A stretch of 64,000 nucleotides of DNA from Acinetobacter sp. NIPH 298 (GCF_000369505.1 NZ_KB850055.1:1453511-1517510); one strand, 5' to 3'. Shown: positions 8,402 to 17,411, numbered from the stretch's first letter. Made by a program: numbers and translations. Notes: generated from the letters alone by a model not told the origin.

Positions 8402-8989
8402 ATGGCTTATTTAAATCGAGAACAACGTCGTGAAATGATTTTGCAGGCAGCGATGCAGGTTGCTTTGGACGAAGGATTTTCAGCAATGACTGTTCGACGT
8501 ATTGCAACTGAGGCACAAACGTCTACTGGGCAAGTTCATCATCACTTTTCATCGAATTCGCATTTAAAGGCTGAAGCTTTTATCAAACTCATGCAACAAC
8601 TCGATGAAATTGAAAATCAAGTCGATACAGTGAATTCTTTACAACGCTTATCGTTATTACTCGGTTGTGAAAATATCGAACAGATTCAACCTTACCTTCG
8701 GCTTTGGAACGAAGCAGAAGTGTTAATTGATCAAGATCAAGAGATAAAAAATGCCTATAACATTGCGATGCAAGACTGGCATAAATCAATCGTTAAAATG
8801 ATTGATCAAGGCAAAACTCAAGGCGAGTTTAAATTTGAATCAAACAGCCAAGACATTGCTTGGCGTTTGATTGCGTTTGTGTGCGGACTCGAAGGGATTT
8901 ATAAACTAGGACTTAATGGACTTAATGAAGCAGATTTCAAGCGTCATACTGAAGTCATAATACGTGCAGAGTTATCTGCTGAAACTTAG
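8402..8989 (+). CDS. smvR: TetR family repressor, SmvR-like
   Basis: A TetR-family regulator of about 195 residues, divergent from smvA. The helix-turn-helix is visible within the first 55 residues: REQRREMILQAAMQVALDEG, then TVRRIATEAQTSTGQVHHHFSS. The C-terminal ligand-binding part is helical and diverged. The frame can be read from a TTG at 8363, but the ATG at 8402 directly precedes the canonical TetR N-terminus (MAYLNREQRRE). By analogy with SmvR of enterobacteria it should repress the pump until a cationic ligand binds. Its 3' end overlaps the convergent cpaB by four bases. Confidence 0.82.
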   Translation: MAYLNREQRREMILQAAMQVALDEGFSAMTVRRIATEAQTSTGQVHHHFSSNSHLKAEAFIKLMQQLDEIENQVDTVNSLQRLSLLLGCENIEQIQPYLRLWNEAEVLIDQDQEIKNAYNIAMQDWHKSIVKMIDQGKTQGEFKFESNSQDIAWRLIAFVCGLEGIYKLGLNGLNEADFKRHTEVIIRAELSAET

Positions 8990-9612
8990 TGATCATGATC
9001 ATGCGCATGTAACTCATGATCTTCAACTCCCTCGTCCATACTCAGCACAACACCCTGACCATTTTTGATTTCAGCGGTATAGTTTCCTTTGTCACTGTAT
9101 ATCTGAATAATCGTATACTGATCTTTTTGACTTTGAGTTATGGTAAAGAAATTCCGTTCAGGACTTCCTTGTTGGAAGCGTCCATGCCAACGTAAAATAT
9201 CATCATCCACTTTTTCAATTTCAACAATTTCGCCACTACGATTTATGCCATATTCAAGCATTTGAAACTTAACAATGTCTCCAACTTTTTTAGTTTCAAT
9301 AATGTTTTGATTGTAACGAACTGCCATTCCTTTACCACTTTTGGACAATGGTAGCGCACTGTTTACTCTCAATTCATCATCTTGTATTTCATGAAATAAG
9401 ACTGTTTCTTTTACAACCTTTTCCAACTCTGCTTTTGAAATATTCAGGTTTTCTCTCGGAAACGCTGAAACATCCTGAACAGATGACTTTATTTTTGTTG
9501 AGGCATCATCTTGCGTGGATGCAACAACATGTTCTGGCTTTAGAAAAAAGATTAAACCTGCAGTCACGATGAACGTGACTACAAGTAGAAAAATAATTTT
9601 TGAATGCTTCAT
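8986..9612 (-). CDS. cpaB: CpaB-like membrane-anchored type II secretion chaperone
   Basis: A 208-residue protein with an N-terminal membrane anchor (IIFLLVVTFIVTAGLIFFL, residues about 6-24) and a periplasmic domain, which is the architecture of CpaB. CpaB is the dedicated chaperone that holds the protease CpaA for export through the type II secretion system. The gene starts 14 bases after the cpaA stop in the same direction, matching the cpaA-cpaB pair of medically relevant Acinetobacter. The last residues are histidine- and aspartate-rich (HELHAHDHDH), which could bind metal. The assignment rests on architecture and the neighbouring protease; sequence similarity was judged by memory only. 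Confidence 0.78.
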   Translation of the reverse strand: MKHSKIIFLLVVTFIVTAGLIFFLKPEHVVASTQDDASTKIKSSVQDVSAFPRENLNISKAELEKVVKETVLFHEIQDDELRVNSALPLSKSGKGMAVRYNQNIIETKKVGDIVKFQMLEYGINRSGEIVEIEKVDDDILRWHGRFQQGSPERNFFTITQSQKDQYTIIQIYSDKGNYTAEIKNGQGVVLSMDEGVEDHELHAHDHDH

Positions 9613-9626
9613 GCTTTAGAAATCAC

Positions 9627-11405
9627 TTAATTGTATTGTGAAATTCGGACGGCGTTCGCGTTAATCACACTGACTGCATCCTTTTTACCTTCTTCACCTA
9701 AACGAACACCATATTTAGGGTTATACAAATATGGACTAGAATAAAAATTCAGATTATTTCCACCCAATGCGGTACTACCCAATGGATGACTAAAACCAGA
9801 ACCGATATTGCTAGAATCACCATGATATAGTCCCAAGTTATGGCCTATCTCATGACGCATGGCAGCAACGGAACATCCAGTGACATCATTTGTGCCAATC
9901 ATGTTATAGGCGCTGGCATTGACATAAGCCCAACCACAACCACCATTACCAGCTTCATTACCTTGATAATACACACCATCAGCCAAAACACGCTTACGCT
10001 CACCCTGAACTGTGCTATCTGAACGACCAACACTCAATGCTTCTGTCAAGGTTGCTGAAGGAATCTTGTAAGTGATATAGCCTACTTGGCGTAAGTAGAA
10101 CTTAGCGGATGAGTTCTCTGCCGTTACATTGGTCAGATTCAACCCCTCAATCAAACGAAGTTTTGCGGCGCTTTCTCCTAAGATTGAAGACACTTCAGGA
10201 CTGTTGACGAATAACATATCGATGGTATGACTATCGTTGGTCCAACCTTGATTAGTAAAGATAAAGCGGCGGTTTTCACCATTTTTAATCGCAGTTGACA
10301 GCCCATTCGCAGCCAGAACAAAACTATTAGCATCTGCCGTAGAAGTGAGAATAACTTTATCTCCAACTTGTGCAGTTGTAGGTAAATTTACGGTTTGTCT
10401 CCAATTACTATTCGAGATTTTAACTTTTAATGTTGGTTCAGTCATATTTGGTAAAACCGAAGTAATATTACTATTTGCTTCAATCATCTTGATTGGTGCA
10501 GACATTAATACCCAATGACCTTTATCACTTACAAACATAAATTCATATTGATCGCCTGTTTTAAGCGCCAATGTTGCACTACTATTAATATTGGTATTAT
10601 TAATTTTGGCTGACCAAGTTGCCGTTGATTTTATCCAAATGCGGTCACGATCATTGGCAGTAGTCGGCAAGGTGAAATTAGGCACCCAATTTGCATCTGC
10701 AAAGTTAATTTCTGTCACTGGAGCAGATACCGTACTTAAACTTGCACCAATGTCTTTTACATTAATTTTTACAGGTTTAATAAATTCAGGTATCCATTTC
10801 TGTAATTCAGCATTGTATTTCAACCAATATTCACTTCCTTGCGTAAGATTGAAGCTGCTCGGAAACAGTAAATTAGCTTTAGAGATTTCTGACGGGTACG
10901 TCGCAGTAGACGTAATTTGCACGAGAGTACCATCACTCACATTTGATGGTAGTGCGATTGTTTTCGCCCACTTACCATCAGCCAGTAGAATATGTTGCAG
11001 TTTCGTATTGTTTAATGCGATTTCTTCAAATTGTGCATTAGTGGTTGGGCTAATGGCCGCAAGTTGAATCACCCATTTTTTCAGATTTGCATCATATACA
11101 AACTGGAAGGTGTCACCACTTTGAATTTCAAGTACTTCAATTGGCAAATTAGTATTGGATGTATCCAAATAACTTTTCCAACCAGCACTTGATTGAATCG
11201 TAATCTTGTCTTGGTGGTTGGCAGTGTTTGGTAAATATATATTTTTTACCCAATTTCCATTGGATAAAACAAATTTCAAATCGGCATGACCACTTGGAAT
11301 ACTGCCGCTATTGTTAATCTGGTTTGGAGATAATGTTGTTGAAGCATATACAGCTGTTGTCACAAGCACACCAGCCAAACAAATCGCTTTGAGTCCAAAT
11401 TTCAT
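9627..11405 (-). CDS. cpaA: CpaA-like secreted zinc metalloprotease with four tandem repeat domains
   Basis: A 592-residue secreted metzincin-type protease. A Sec signal peptide ends near Ala21 (TTAVYA|ST). Four diverged repeats of about 85-95 residues follow, recognisable by a W-x-x-x-x-x-LP core: NWVKNIYLP (51-59), KWAKTIALP (145-153), NWVPNFTLP (239-247) and NWRQTVNLP (334-342), each followed by a D-x-(I/V)-x-I/L-x-S-T/S-A strand. The catalytic domain carries HEIGHNLGLYH at about 518-528. CpaA of A. nosocomialis has this layout and cleaves O-glycosylated host proteins after type II secretion. A good ribosome site (AAGGAC) precedes the ATG. cpaB lies immediately downstream. Confidence 0.87.
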   Translation of the reverse strand: MKFGLKAICLAGVLVTTAVYASTTLSPNQINNSGSIPSGHADLKFVLSNGNWVKNIYLPNTANHQDKITIQSSAGWKSYLDTSNTNLPIEVLEIQSGDTFQFVYDANLKKWVIQLAAISPTTNAQFEEIALNNTKLQHILLADGKWAKTIALPSNVSDGTLVQITSTATYPSEISKANLLFPSSFNLTQGSEYWLKYNAELQKWIPEFIKPVKINVKDIGASLSTVSAPVTEINFADANWVPNFTLPTTANDRDRIWIKSTATWSAKINNTNINSSATLALKTGDQYEFMFVSDKGHWVLMSAPIKMIEANSNITSVLPNMTEPTLKVKISNSNWRQTVNLPTTAQVGDKVILTSTADANSFVLAANGLSTAIKNGENRRFIFTNQGWTNDSHTIDMLFVNSPEVSSILGESAAKLRLIEGLNLTNVTAENSSAKFYLRQVGYITYKIPSATLTEALSVGRSDSTVQGERKRVLADGVYYQGNEAGNGGCGWAYVNASAYNMIGTNDVTGCSVAAMRHEIGHNLGLYHGDSSNIGSGFSHPLGSTALGGNNLNFYSSPYLYNPKYGVRLGEEGKKDAVSVINANAVRISQYN

Positions 11406-11824
11406 TTATAAGTCCTTTTTTGTGTATTTTTTACACACTCAACTTTAGCAAAATGCCTCGCCACCATCAAGCTTTAATTTTATAAATATTCATTAAATAT
11501 CATTAGCTTATTTTTATCACATTTCTTTTAATATGTGTTTTCTAGCTCAAATTTCAAAGCAACAACACCAATTAGACGAGCAATTTTGAGCTTACTTAAT
11601 ACTGCGGCTGAATTATAGCTACAAGTGAGTTTTTGATCACAAAACAACCTATAATTATTTAGTTTTTATAAACAATACGGTTTTTTGATTACTTAACTTA
11701 AAATGCCAGCAGATACCTTAATTACATTATCTAAGCTCAATTAACTTCAGGTTTAAGACGCTGATTTTTTAGACATTATTTGGATTCAACTTATTTTTTT
11801 GCAACGTGGAAATCTTTAGAATTG
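11406..11824. other. AT-rich intergenic region upstream of cpaA
   Basis: About 420 bases with no supportable gene. It holds the cpaA ribosome site and, just upstream of it, a small hairpin TGTGTA-N5-TACACA (11421-11437) within what would be the leader. The rest is AT-rich; no convincing promoter or protein-coding stretch stands out by eye. Confidence 0.6.
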
Positions 11825-11853
11825 AAAAAAAGGTGGTTTAAAACCACCCTTTT
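11825..11853 (-). terminator. Terminator overlapping the stop codon of the hydrolase gene
   Basis: On the minus strand GGTGGTT/AACCACC flanks a short loop that contains the TAA stop of the upstream hydrolase gene, followed by TTTTTTT. The stem therefore uses the last codons of the gene. Confidence 0.85.
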
Positions 11854-13091
11854 CGCCCCGTCAGAGCAGCATCTGCGCAACGTAAGGCTTCTTGGCTTAA
11901 CCCCCACAACCGATAATCACCTGTTGAAGAGGTAATATTAAAGTTGTGTGTATATGCAAAGCTTAGCCCACGATCAGGATCACACCAAGCACCTGAACCA
12001 TTAAAACCCATATGCCCAAAACCGTGAGGTGTGCGTTTTCCCATCGTTAAAATTCGGTGATAACCTAAACGCCAATGCATTGGAATTGGCATTACCCGAT
12101 CACGAGCCTTGTTTTGAACTGTACTGAGCTGCTTAAAAACGTCTGGACGAATCAATTGTTGTCCATCCCACTGCCCTTTATTGGCAAGCATGGCATACAC
12201 TTTCGCAAGACTATCTGCAGTGAACACCCCATTTGCAGCAGGAATCGCCGCCTGTAACCCTAGATCGCTAAAAAAACTAAATCCACGCATGCCCTTAGGA
12301 ATCATCGCATCTTTGAAATCTTGAGGATCTTGTCCAGAGAGTTCCAGTAATTTTTCCGACCAAGAGGCTTTACGAGGTTGATTGGTTTTTTTGGTTGCTG
12401 GTTTCGGTGACGTCGGCGCTTTTGGCTTTTCTAAAAGACGTGCTACACGAGCTAACTCTTGTTCTGGCACTCCAAAATAAGCGCCATCCAATGCCAATGG
12501 CTGAACCAAATAGCGTTGCATTAACCAATTCAAAGGCTGTTTTGCCGCTTTTTCCAATATACCACCAACAATCCAGCCATAAGTCAGTGGTTGGTAAGCA
12601 AAACCTTGACCCGCTGTAAAACGTGGCGTGGCCGCAGCCATCACATCCAACATATGCGACCAATCCAGCATTTCCGTTGCGGTATCAATCATATTGCGAA
12701 TATCAAACAAACCACTTTGATGAGACAAAACGTGGCGCAAGGTCATATTGCCTTTGCCATTTTGAGCAAATTCAGGCCAATACTGTGCAATCGGTGTATC
12801 GTAATCAAGTAAACCCTCACTCACCAAAATATGTGCAAGTGTTGCTAATACACCCTTTCCAGTTGAATAACACATCGATAGCGTGTCGGATTGCCAATCT
12901 TCTTCTTGAGATTTTTTACCTGTAAAAATATCAACAACTTTTTGACTGTAGAAATAAACAACTAAAGCAGCGCCACCCTGCTGACTTCGAGCATCTTGAA
13001 AACGGCTAAATTGACTCGCTAAATCCACAAACCGCTCATCAACACTGCCATGATAATTTTGGGTATTGGCAAGTAAAATCTCTTTAATCAA
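11838..13091 (-). CDS. Beta-lactamase-fold serine hydrolase (class C/EstB-like)
   Basis: A 417-residue serine hydrolase of the beta-lactamase/family VIII esterase superfamily, probably cytoplasmic since no signal peptide is visible. The catalytic S-x-x-K is STGK near residue 76, after LSMCY. RHVLSHQSGL follows, then FAYQPLTYGWIVGGILEKA, which aligns with the Y-x-N region although the tyrosine is followed by QP rather than SN. The third box is HMGFNGSGAWCDPDRGLSFAY, the usual H/K-x-G segment. A lysine/proline-rich insertion (PKAPTSPKPATKKTNQPRK) interrupts the middle. Relatives hydrolyse esters more often than beta-lactams. It has its own terminator. Confidence 0.82.
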   Translation of the reverse strand: MIKEILLANTQNYHGSVDERFVDLASQFSRFQDARSQQGGAALVVYFYSQKVVDIFTGKKSQEEDWQSDTLSMCYSTGKGVLATLAHILVSEGLLDYDTPIAQYWPEFAQNGKGNMTLRHVLSHQSGLFDIRNMIDTATEMLDWSHMLDVMAAATPRFTAGQGFAYQPLTYGWIVGGILEKAAKQPLNWLMQRYLVQPLALDGAYFGVPEQELARVARLLEKPKAPTSPKPATKKTNQPRKASWSEKLLELSGQDPQDFKDAMIPKGMRGFSFFSDLGLQAAIPAANGVFTADSLAKVYAMLANKGQWDGQQLIRPDVFKQLSTVQNKARDRVMPIPMHWRLGYHRILTMGKRTPHGFGHMGFNGSGAWCDPDRGLSFAYTHNFNITSSTGDYRLWGLSQEALRCADAALTGRKGWF

Positions 13092-13171
13092 TGTTCAGAT
13101 CCTTATAATATTTATGTTTTTAGAATATCCCTCTTGCGAACAAAAGGGATAATTTAGCATGCTATTTCGTA

Positions 13172-14026
13172 TTAAAGTGCTTTCACTGTACCTGCAACAT
13201 GAGGCTTTTTAGATTTCACATTACGAATCAAAAAGTCAGTTTGCTTGGTTTCAGTAGCAGTTAAAAATTCAACTTTTGAAGGCAAATACATTGGTAATTT
13301 GAACCAAACGTCAGCTTCATAAGCCTCTGGAAGCTCCATATTTGCCAAAGCTTTTGCTTTGCTCCACATCCCGTGTGCAATGGCTTGTTTAAAACCAAAC
13401 GCTTTCGCAGTGATCGCATGAATATGAATCAGGTTAAAATCTCCTGAAATCTTCGCATAACGGCGACCTGTATTTTCTGAGATGTCCCATTCTGCTTGAA
13501 CTTGATAAGCAGGTGCTTGAGTCTCTTTGGCTTTCTCAGCCGCTTTTTTCTCAGTTTTTTGGCGAGATAAGTAAGTGGTTAAGCTTTCCATTACCACTTC
13601 ACCACCGACTTTAGCTGTCGTGATAAAATCAAACTGTAAGCCTTTATCATGTGGCTGAAGTTCACCGAATTTGCATGACAAGGTAATTTGTTCATTTACA
13701 CCAATTTTGCGTGTCTGTTTGATTTGGTTGCGGATATGCACCAACCCCAAAATCGCAAATGGAAATGCCTCACTGGTCATCATGTGCATTTGTAAACTTT
13801 GAGACAAAACAGCTAAATAAATCGCGGGAACCAAACCATCATTTTTAAAACCACAGATTTCGTTGTAGCTTTCTAAATGCTTCGCATCAATCTGAAGTGT
13901 ATCCACGACATATTCAACTTGTGGAAGTACTTTTTCGCCTTTTGGCTTTTTGAAAATTAAACCTTGAATGACTTTTGGATAAGCTAAGTAAGGTTTTGGT
14001 AATTGACTAAAATGACGTGTATTCAT
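13172..14026 (-). CDS. MaoC-like hot-dog dehydratase
   Basis: A 284-residue protein with a C-terminal MaoC/hydratase-2 domain: YAKISGDFNLIHIHAITAKA followed by FGFKQAIAHGMWSKAKAL gives the conserved D...H pair of (R)-specific enoyl-CoA hydratases. The N-terminal half would be a second, degenerate hot-dog fold. It lies downstream of, and in the same direction as, the long FabG-type reductase, and a thiolase diverges from that reductase. Together they could carry out the dehydration, reduction and condensation steps of a fatty-acid-like cycle. The natural substrate is not evident. Confidence 0.85.
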   Translation of the reverse strand: MNTRHFSQLPKPYLAYPKVIQGLIFKKPKGEKVLPQVEYVVDTLQIDAKHLESYNEICGFKNDGLVPAIYLAVLSQSLQMHMMTSEAFPFAILGLVHIRNQIKQTRKIGVNEQITLSCKFGELQPHDKGLQFDFITTAKVGGEVVMESLTTYLSRQKTEKKAAEKAKETQAPAYQVQAEWDISENTGRRYAKISGDFNLIHIHAITAKAFGFKQAIAHGMWSKAKALANMELPEAYEADVWFKLPMYLPSKVEFLTATETKQTDFLIRNVKSKKPHVAGTVKAL

Positions 14027-14049
14027 AATAAACCTTTTTATATTTTAGG

Positions 14050-14156
14050 AATCCTCCCCAACCCTCCTTTCATAAAGGAGGGAGTTTCCGCAAATTATAT
14101 AGGTTTTAATTTTTAGGAATTCCCCTCTTGTTTAAAGAGGGGTTAGGGGAGATTTT
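14050..14156. repeat. Pair of inverted hairpin repeats (short interspersed element)
   Basis: Two copies of a CT/GA-rich hairpin lie in inverted orientation between two genes. Copy one has CCCTCCTTT-CAT-AAAGGAGGG (14062-14082) and copy two has CCCCTCTT-N5-AAGAGGGG (14122-14142). The flanks ATCCTCCCCAAC and GTTAGGGGAGAT also pair. Hairpins of this type recur widely between genes in Acinetobacter, so this looks like a small repetitive element that can also act as a terminator or mRNA stabiliser. Confidence 0.7.
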
Positions 14157-14169
14157 AAGACTCTGGTGA

Positions 14170-15561
14170 TTAAGCACCTAACAAGCTTTGACCACATACG
14201 CGAACAACGTTACCCGTCACACCTGTTGAACCCGTAGAAGCATACCAAGCAATCGCTTCAGCCACATCTACAGGTAAACCACCTTGGTTCATCGAGTTCA
14301 TACGGCGACCTGCTTCACGAATCGCGAAAGGAATTGCAGCCGTCATCTGAGTTTCAATGAAACCAGGTGCAACAGCATTGATGGTAATGCCGTTCTTTAA
14401 TGTTGGCGCAGTAAATTTCACTAAGCCAATCACACCTGCTTTAGAAACAGCATAGTTAGTTTGACCCAAGTTACCTGCAATACCACTGATTGATGATACA
14501 CAAACGATACGGCCATTTGCATTTAAACCATCATTTGATAGTAAGTAATCGTTAACACGCTCAATCGCAGACAAGTTAATGTTGATCACAAGATCCCACA
14601 ACTCTGGCTTCATGTTTGCCAAAGTTTTGTCACGGGTAATACCTGCGTTATGAACAATAACGTCTAAACCACCTTGTTTAGCAGCCGCAATTTTGATTTT
14701 CTCACCAGCATCAGCAGCAGTAATATCGATCGCCAAAACTGAACCACCAATTGAACCTGCAACACGCTCAAGGTCAGCTTGTTGTTGTGGAACGTCCAAG
14801 CAAATCACGTGCGCGCCATCACGTGCAAGCACATGCGCAATCGCTTCACCGATACCACGGCTTGCACCTGTAACTAGAGCAGTTTTACCTGCAAGTGGTT
14901 TCGCCCAATCTAAATCAACAGTATCTGCTTTAGAAATACGGATCACTTGACCAGATACATAAGCAGAACGCGGAGAAATTAAGAAACGTAAAGTTGATTC
15001 AAGATTCGCTTCAGCACCTTGATCGACATAAACCACTTGAGCAGTAATGCCCTTTTTAAACTCTTTGCCTGCTGATTTGACGAAACCTTCTAACGCACGT
15101 TGCGCAATCGCTTGTTTTACTGTTTTAGCAGTTTCAGGTGTTGTACCAATGACAATGACACGACCTGAGCTTGAAATTTGGCGCGCGATTGGATTAAAGA
15201 AGTTATACAATTCTTTAAGTTGTTCAGAATCTTGAATACCAGAAGCATCAAATACAACCGCTTTAAATTTAGATTCTTTATCATCTGCATTAAGAGGACG
15301 AAGATTTAACCCTACTTTTGCAGCAGTTTGTTGTAATTCAACATTATTACCCACATAGCTATCTGCATGGATATTGCTAAGCACTTGAGCAATTGCGCCA
15401 GAAATTGTGCTTGAAGGTGCTGCGCCAAGCAAAACTGCACCATTCACAACTGGTTGAGCGCTTTCAAAACGATCTAACGAAACTGGTGATGGTAAACCTA
15501 GATTTTTTACGACAAATTTACCTAAAGGTGATTGCGTAAATGCTTGGTATTGATCAGTCAT
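14170..15561 (-). CDS. High-molecular-weight FabG-type 3-oxoacyl reductase
   Basis: A 463-residue reductase, almost twice the length of ordinary FabG. Residues 1 to about 210 form a degenerate Rossmann-like domain without an intact dinucleotide motif. The C-terminal half is a full short-chain dehydrogenase with TGASRGIGEA near residue 235, HNAGITRDKTLANM, and the catalytic Ser...Tyr-x-x-x-Lys in VSSISGIAGNLGQTNYAVSK. The architecture matches the FabG4-type enzymes described in mycobacteria, which reduce 3-oxoacyl-CoA/ACP. It is divergent from the thiolase and upstream of the MaoC gene, which supports a shared pathway. Confidence 0.88.
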   Translation of the reverse strand: MTDQYQAFTQSPLGKFVVKNLGLPSPVSLDRFESAQPVVNGAVLLGAAPSSTISGAIAQVLSNIHADSYVGNNVELQQTAAKVGLNLRPLNADDKESKFKAVVFDASGIQDSEQLKELYNFFNPIARQISSSGRVIVIGTTPETAKTVKQAIAQRALEGFVKSAGKEFKKGITAQVVYVDQGAEANLESTLRFLISPRSAYVSGQVIRISKADTVDLDWAKPLAGKTALVTGASRGIGEAIAHVLARDGAHVICLDVPQQQADLERVAGSIGGSVLAIDITAADAGEKIKIAAAKQGGLDVIVHNAGITRDKTLANMKPELWDLVININLSAIERVNDYLLSNDGLNANGRIVCVSSISGIAGNLGQTNYAVSKAGVIGLVKFTAPTLKNGITINAVAPGFIETQMTAAIPFAIREAGRRMNSMNQGGLPVDVAEAIAWYASTGSTGVTGNVVRVCGQSLLGA

Positions 15562-15606
15562 GGTTATTATCTCTCATACAAATGAATTTGTTACAAACAC
15601 ATGCAT

Positions 15607-15753
15607 CATGTTAGTGAAATAACATGAAATCAATGTCTGATTGACTCACAACAAATCATACTTGAGTTCATGTTCCGATGTCTTGACCTGAATGTGGTCT
15701 AAAGCGTCATTCTAGTCAATACCGCAATATCGTAAATATGCTATTGTTATAGC
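15607..15753. promoter_or_regulatory. Palindromes in the fabG-thiolase divergent region
   Basis: Two dyads stand out in the 224-base gap: CATGTTA-N6-TAACATG (15607-15626), with perfect 7-base arms, and GCTAT-TGTT-ATAGC (15740-15753), just before the thiolase start. The second is flanked by two copies of AATATCG. These may be operators coordinating the divergent genes. No regulator gene is adjacent. Confidence 0.4.
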
Positions 15754-15785
15754 AAGAATATCGCAATTATGCTTGGAAAAGCCTT

Positions 15786-17315
15786 ATGAGCAAAACAACT
15801 CAAGAAAATCCAGCAGTCGAGAATTCTGCTCAAGAGACTGTGTCAAATACATCAAAAGCAACTCCTACCAAGAGTAAGAGTGCTGGCACGACTCCTAAAG
15901 CAGCAAGTACGGCAACTAAAACGACGCGCGTTCGTTCAGCTAGTCGTAGTACCAAAAGCACTGCATCTTCTACATCTACAAAAGCTGCTACAGCTAAAGT
16001 AACCAAACCTTCTGTTCAACAGGATAAAAAAACCATGAGCCAAAACAATGTTCGTCGTGTAGCCATTATTGGCGGTAATCGTATTCCATTTGCTCGCTCA
16101 AATGGCGCTTATTTTAAAGCCTCTAATATGGATATGCTAACGGCTGCATTAAATGGTTTAGTTGAACGTTTTAACCTACAAGGTCAGCGTTTAGGTGAAG
16201 TGGTTGCTGGTGCTGTATTAAAACACAGCCGTGACTTTAATATGACACGTGAATGTGTTTTAAACACTCAACTTGCACCAGAAACGCCTGCTTTTGACAT
16301 TCAACAAGCATGTGGTACTGGTTTACAAGCTGCATTCCTTGTTGCAAACAAAATTGCACTAGGTCAAATCGAAGTCGGTATCGCAGGTGGTGTAGATACA
16401 ACTTCTGATGCGCCTATCGCTTTCGGTGATGGTTTACGTAAAGCTTTACTTGAGCTTAACATCGCCAAAACAGGTAAAGATCGTTTAAAAGCACTCTCTA
16501 AAATCAATCTAAAAGATTTGATGGATGCACCTAAAAATGGTGAGCCACGTACTGGTCTTGCAATGGGTGATCATGCTGCAATCACAGCATTAGAATGGAA
16601 TATTGCACGTGAAGCACAAGACGAACTTGCTGCCTCTTCTCACCAAAAAATGGCAAAAGCATACGAAGAAGGTTTCTTCGATGACTTAATCACACCATTT
16701 ATGGGTTTAAGCCGTGATAACAATTTACGTGCTGACTCTACTGCTGAGAAATTAGCTAAATTAAAACCAGTATTTGGTAAAGGCGAAGCTGCAACGATGA
16801 CAGCTGGTAACTCTACGCCACTTACTGATGGTGCTTCATGTGTGCTTTTAGCTTCTGAAGAGTGGGCTAAAGCGAATGGTCACGAAGTCCTTGCTTACTT
16901 AACTTTCTCTGAAACTGCTGCGGTAGATTTCGTCGGTAAGAAAGAAGGCTTGTTGATGGCTCCTGCTTATGCCGTTCCACGTATGCTTGAGCGTGCTGGT
17001 CTTAAACTTCAAGATTTCGACTACTATGAAATCCATGAAGCTTTTGCATCACAAGTTCTTTCTACTTTGAAGGCTTGGGAAGATGAGAAATTCTGCAAAG
17101 AGCGTTTAGGTCTAGATGCACCTTTGGGTTCAATTGACATGAGCAAACTTAACGTTAAAGGTTCTTCTTTAGCTGCTGGTCACCCATTTGCTGCAACTGG
17201 CGGTCGTATCATCGCAACTGCTGCTAAATTATTGAATCAAAAAGGTTCAGGTCGTATCTTAGTTTCGATCTGTGCTGCTGGTGGTCAAGGTGTAACAGCA
17301 ATTATTGAAAAATAA
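15786..17315 (+). CDS. Thiolase (acetyl-CoA C-acyltransferase, FadI-like) with Lys/Ser/Thr/Ala-rich N-terminal tail
   Basis: Condenses or cleaves 3-ketoacyl-CoA. The thiolase core starts near residue 84 (MSQNNVRRVAIIGGNRIPFA) and has the nucleophilic cysteine in QQACGTGLQ, the catalytic HPFAATGG and the second cysteine in SICAAGGQG. The first 83 residues are a low-complexity tail of Lys, Ser, Thr and Ala, like the DNA- or granule-binding tails of PhaF-type phasins or histone-like proteins. An internal ATG at 16035 would give a tail-less enzyme. The tail frame is open, and its start is at the expected distance from the divergent promoter region, so I keep the long form. Confidence 0.88.
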   Translation: MSKTTQENPAVENSAQETVSNTSKATPTKSKSAGTTPKAASTATKTTRVRSASRSTKSTASSTSTKAATAKVTKPSVQQDKKTMSQNNVRRVAIIGGNRIPFARSNGAYFKASNMDMLTAALNGLVERFNLQGQRLGEVVAGAVLKHSRDFNMTRECVLNTQLAPETPAFDIQQACGTGLQAAFLVANKIALGQIEVGIAGGVDTTSDAPIAFGDGLRKALLELNIAKTGKDRLKALSKINLKDLMDAPKNGEPRTGLAMGDHAAITALEWNIAREAQDELAASSHQKMAKAYEEGFFDDLITPFMGLSRDNNLRADSTAEKLAKLKPVFGKGEAATMTAGNSTPLTDGASCVLLASEEWAKANGHEVLAYLTFSETAAVDFVGKKEGLLMAPAYAVPRMLERAGLKLQDFDYYEIHEAFASQVLSTLKAWEDEKFCKERLGLDAPLGSIDMSKLNVKGSSLAAGHPFAATGGRIIATAAKLLNQKGSGRILVSICAAGGQGVTAIIEK

Positions 17316-17334
17316 TTTCTAAGTTGGTACTCAA

Positions 17335-17364
17335 AAAAGCTGAATCATTTGATTCAGCTTTTTT
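17335..17364 (+). terminator. Thiolase terminator
   Basis: AAAGCTGAATC-ATTT-GATTCAGCTTT followed by T residues: a perfect 11-base stem about 20 bases after the stop codon. Confidence 0.9.
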
Positions 17365-17375
17365 TATACATCAAT

Positions 17376-17404
17376 AAAAAAGGCATCTTCTAAAAGACGC
17401 CTTT
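17376..17404 (-). terminator. Terminator of the GST-like gene
   Basis: On the minus strand AAAGGCGTCTT/AAGATGCCTTT (one G-T pair) with a short loop is followed by a T run, just after the stop of the minus-strand gene at 17412. Confidence 0.85.
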
Positions 17405-17411
17405 CAATCAT

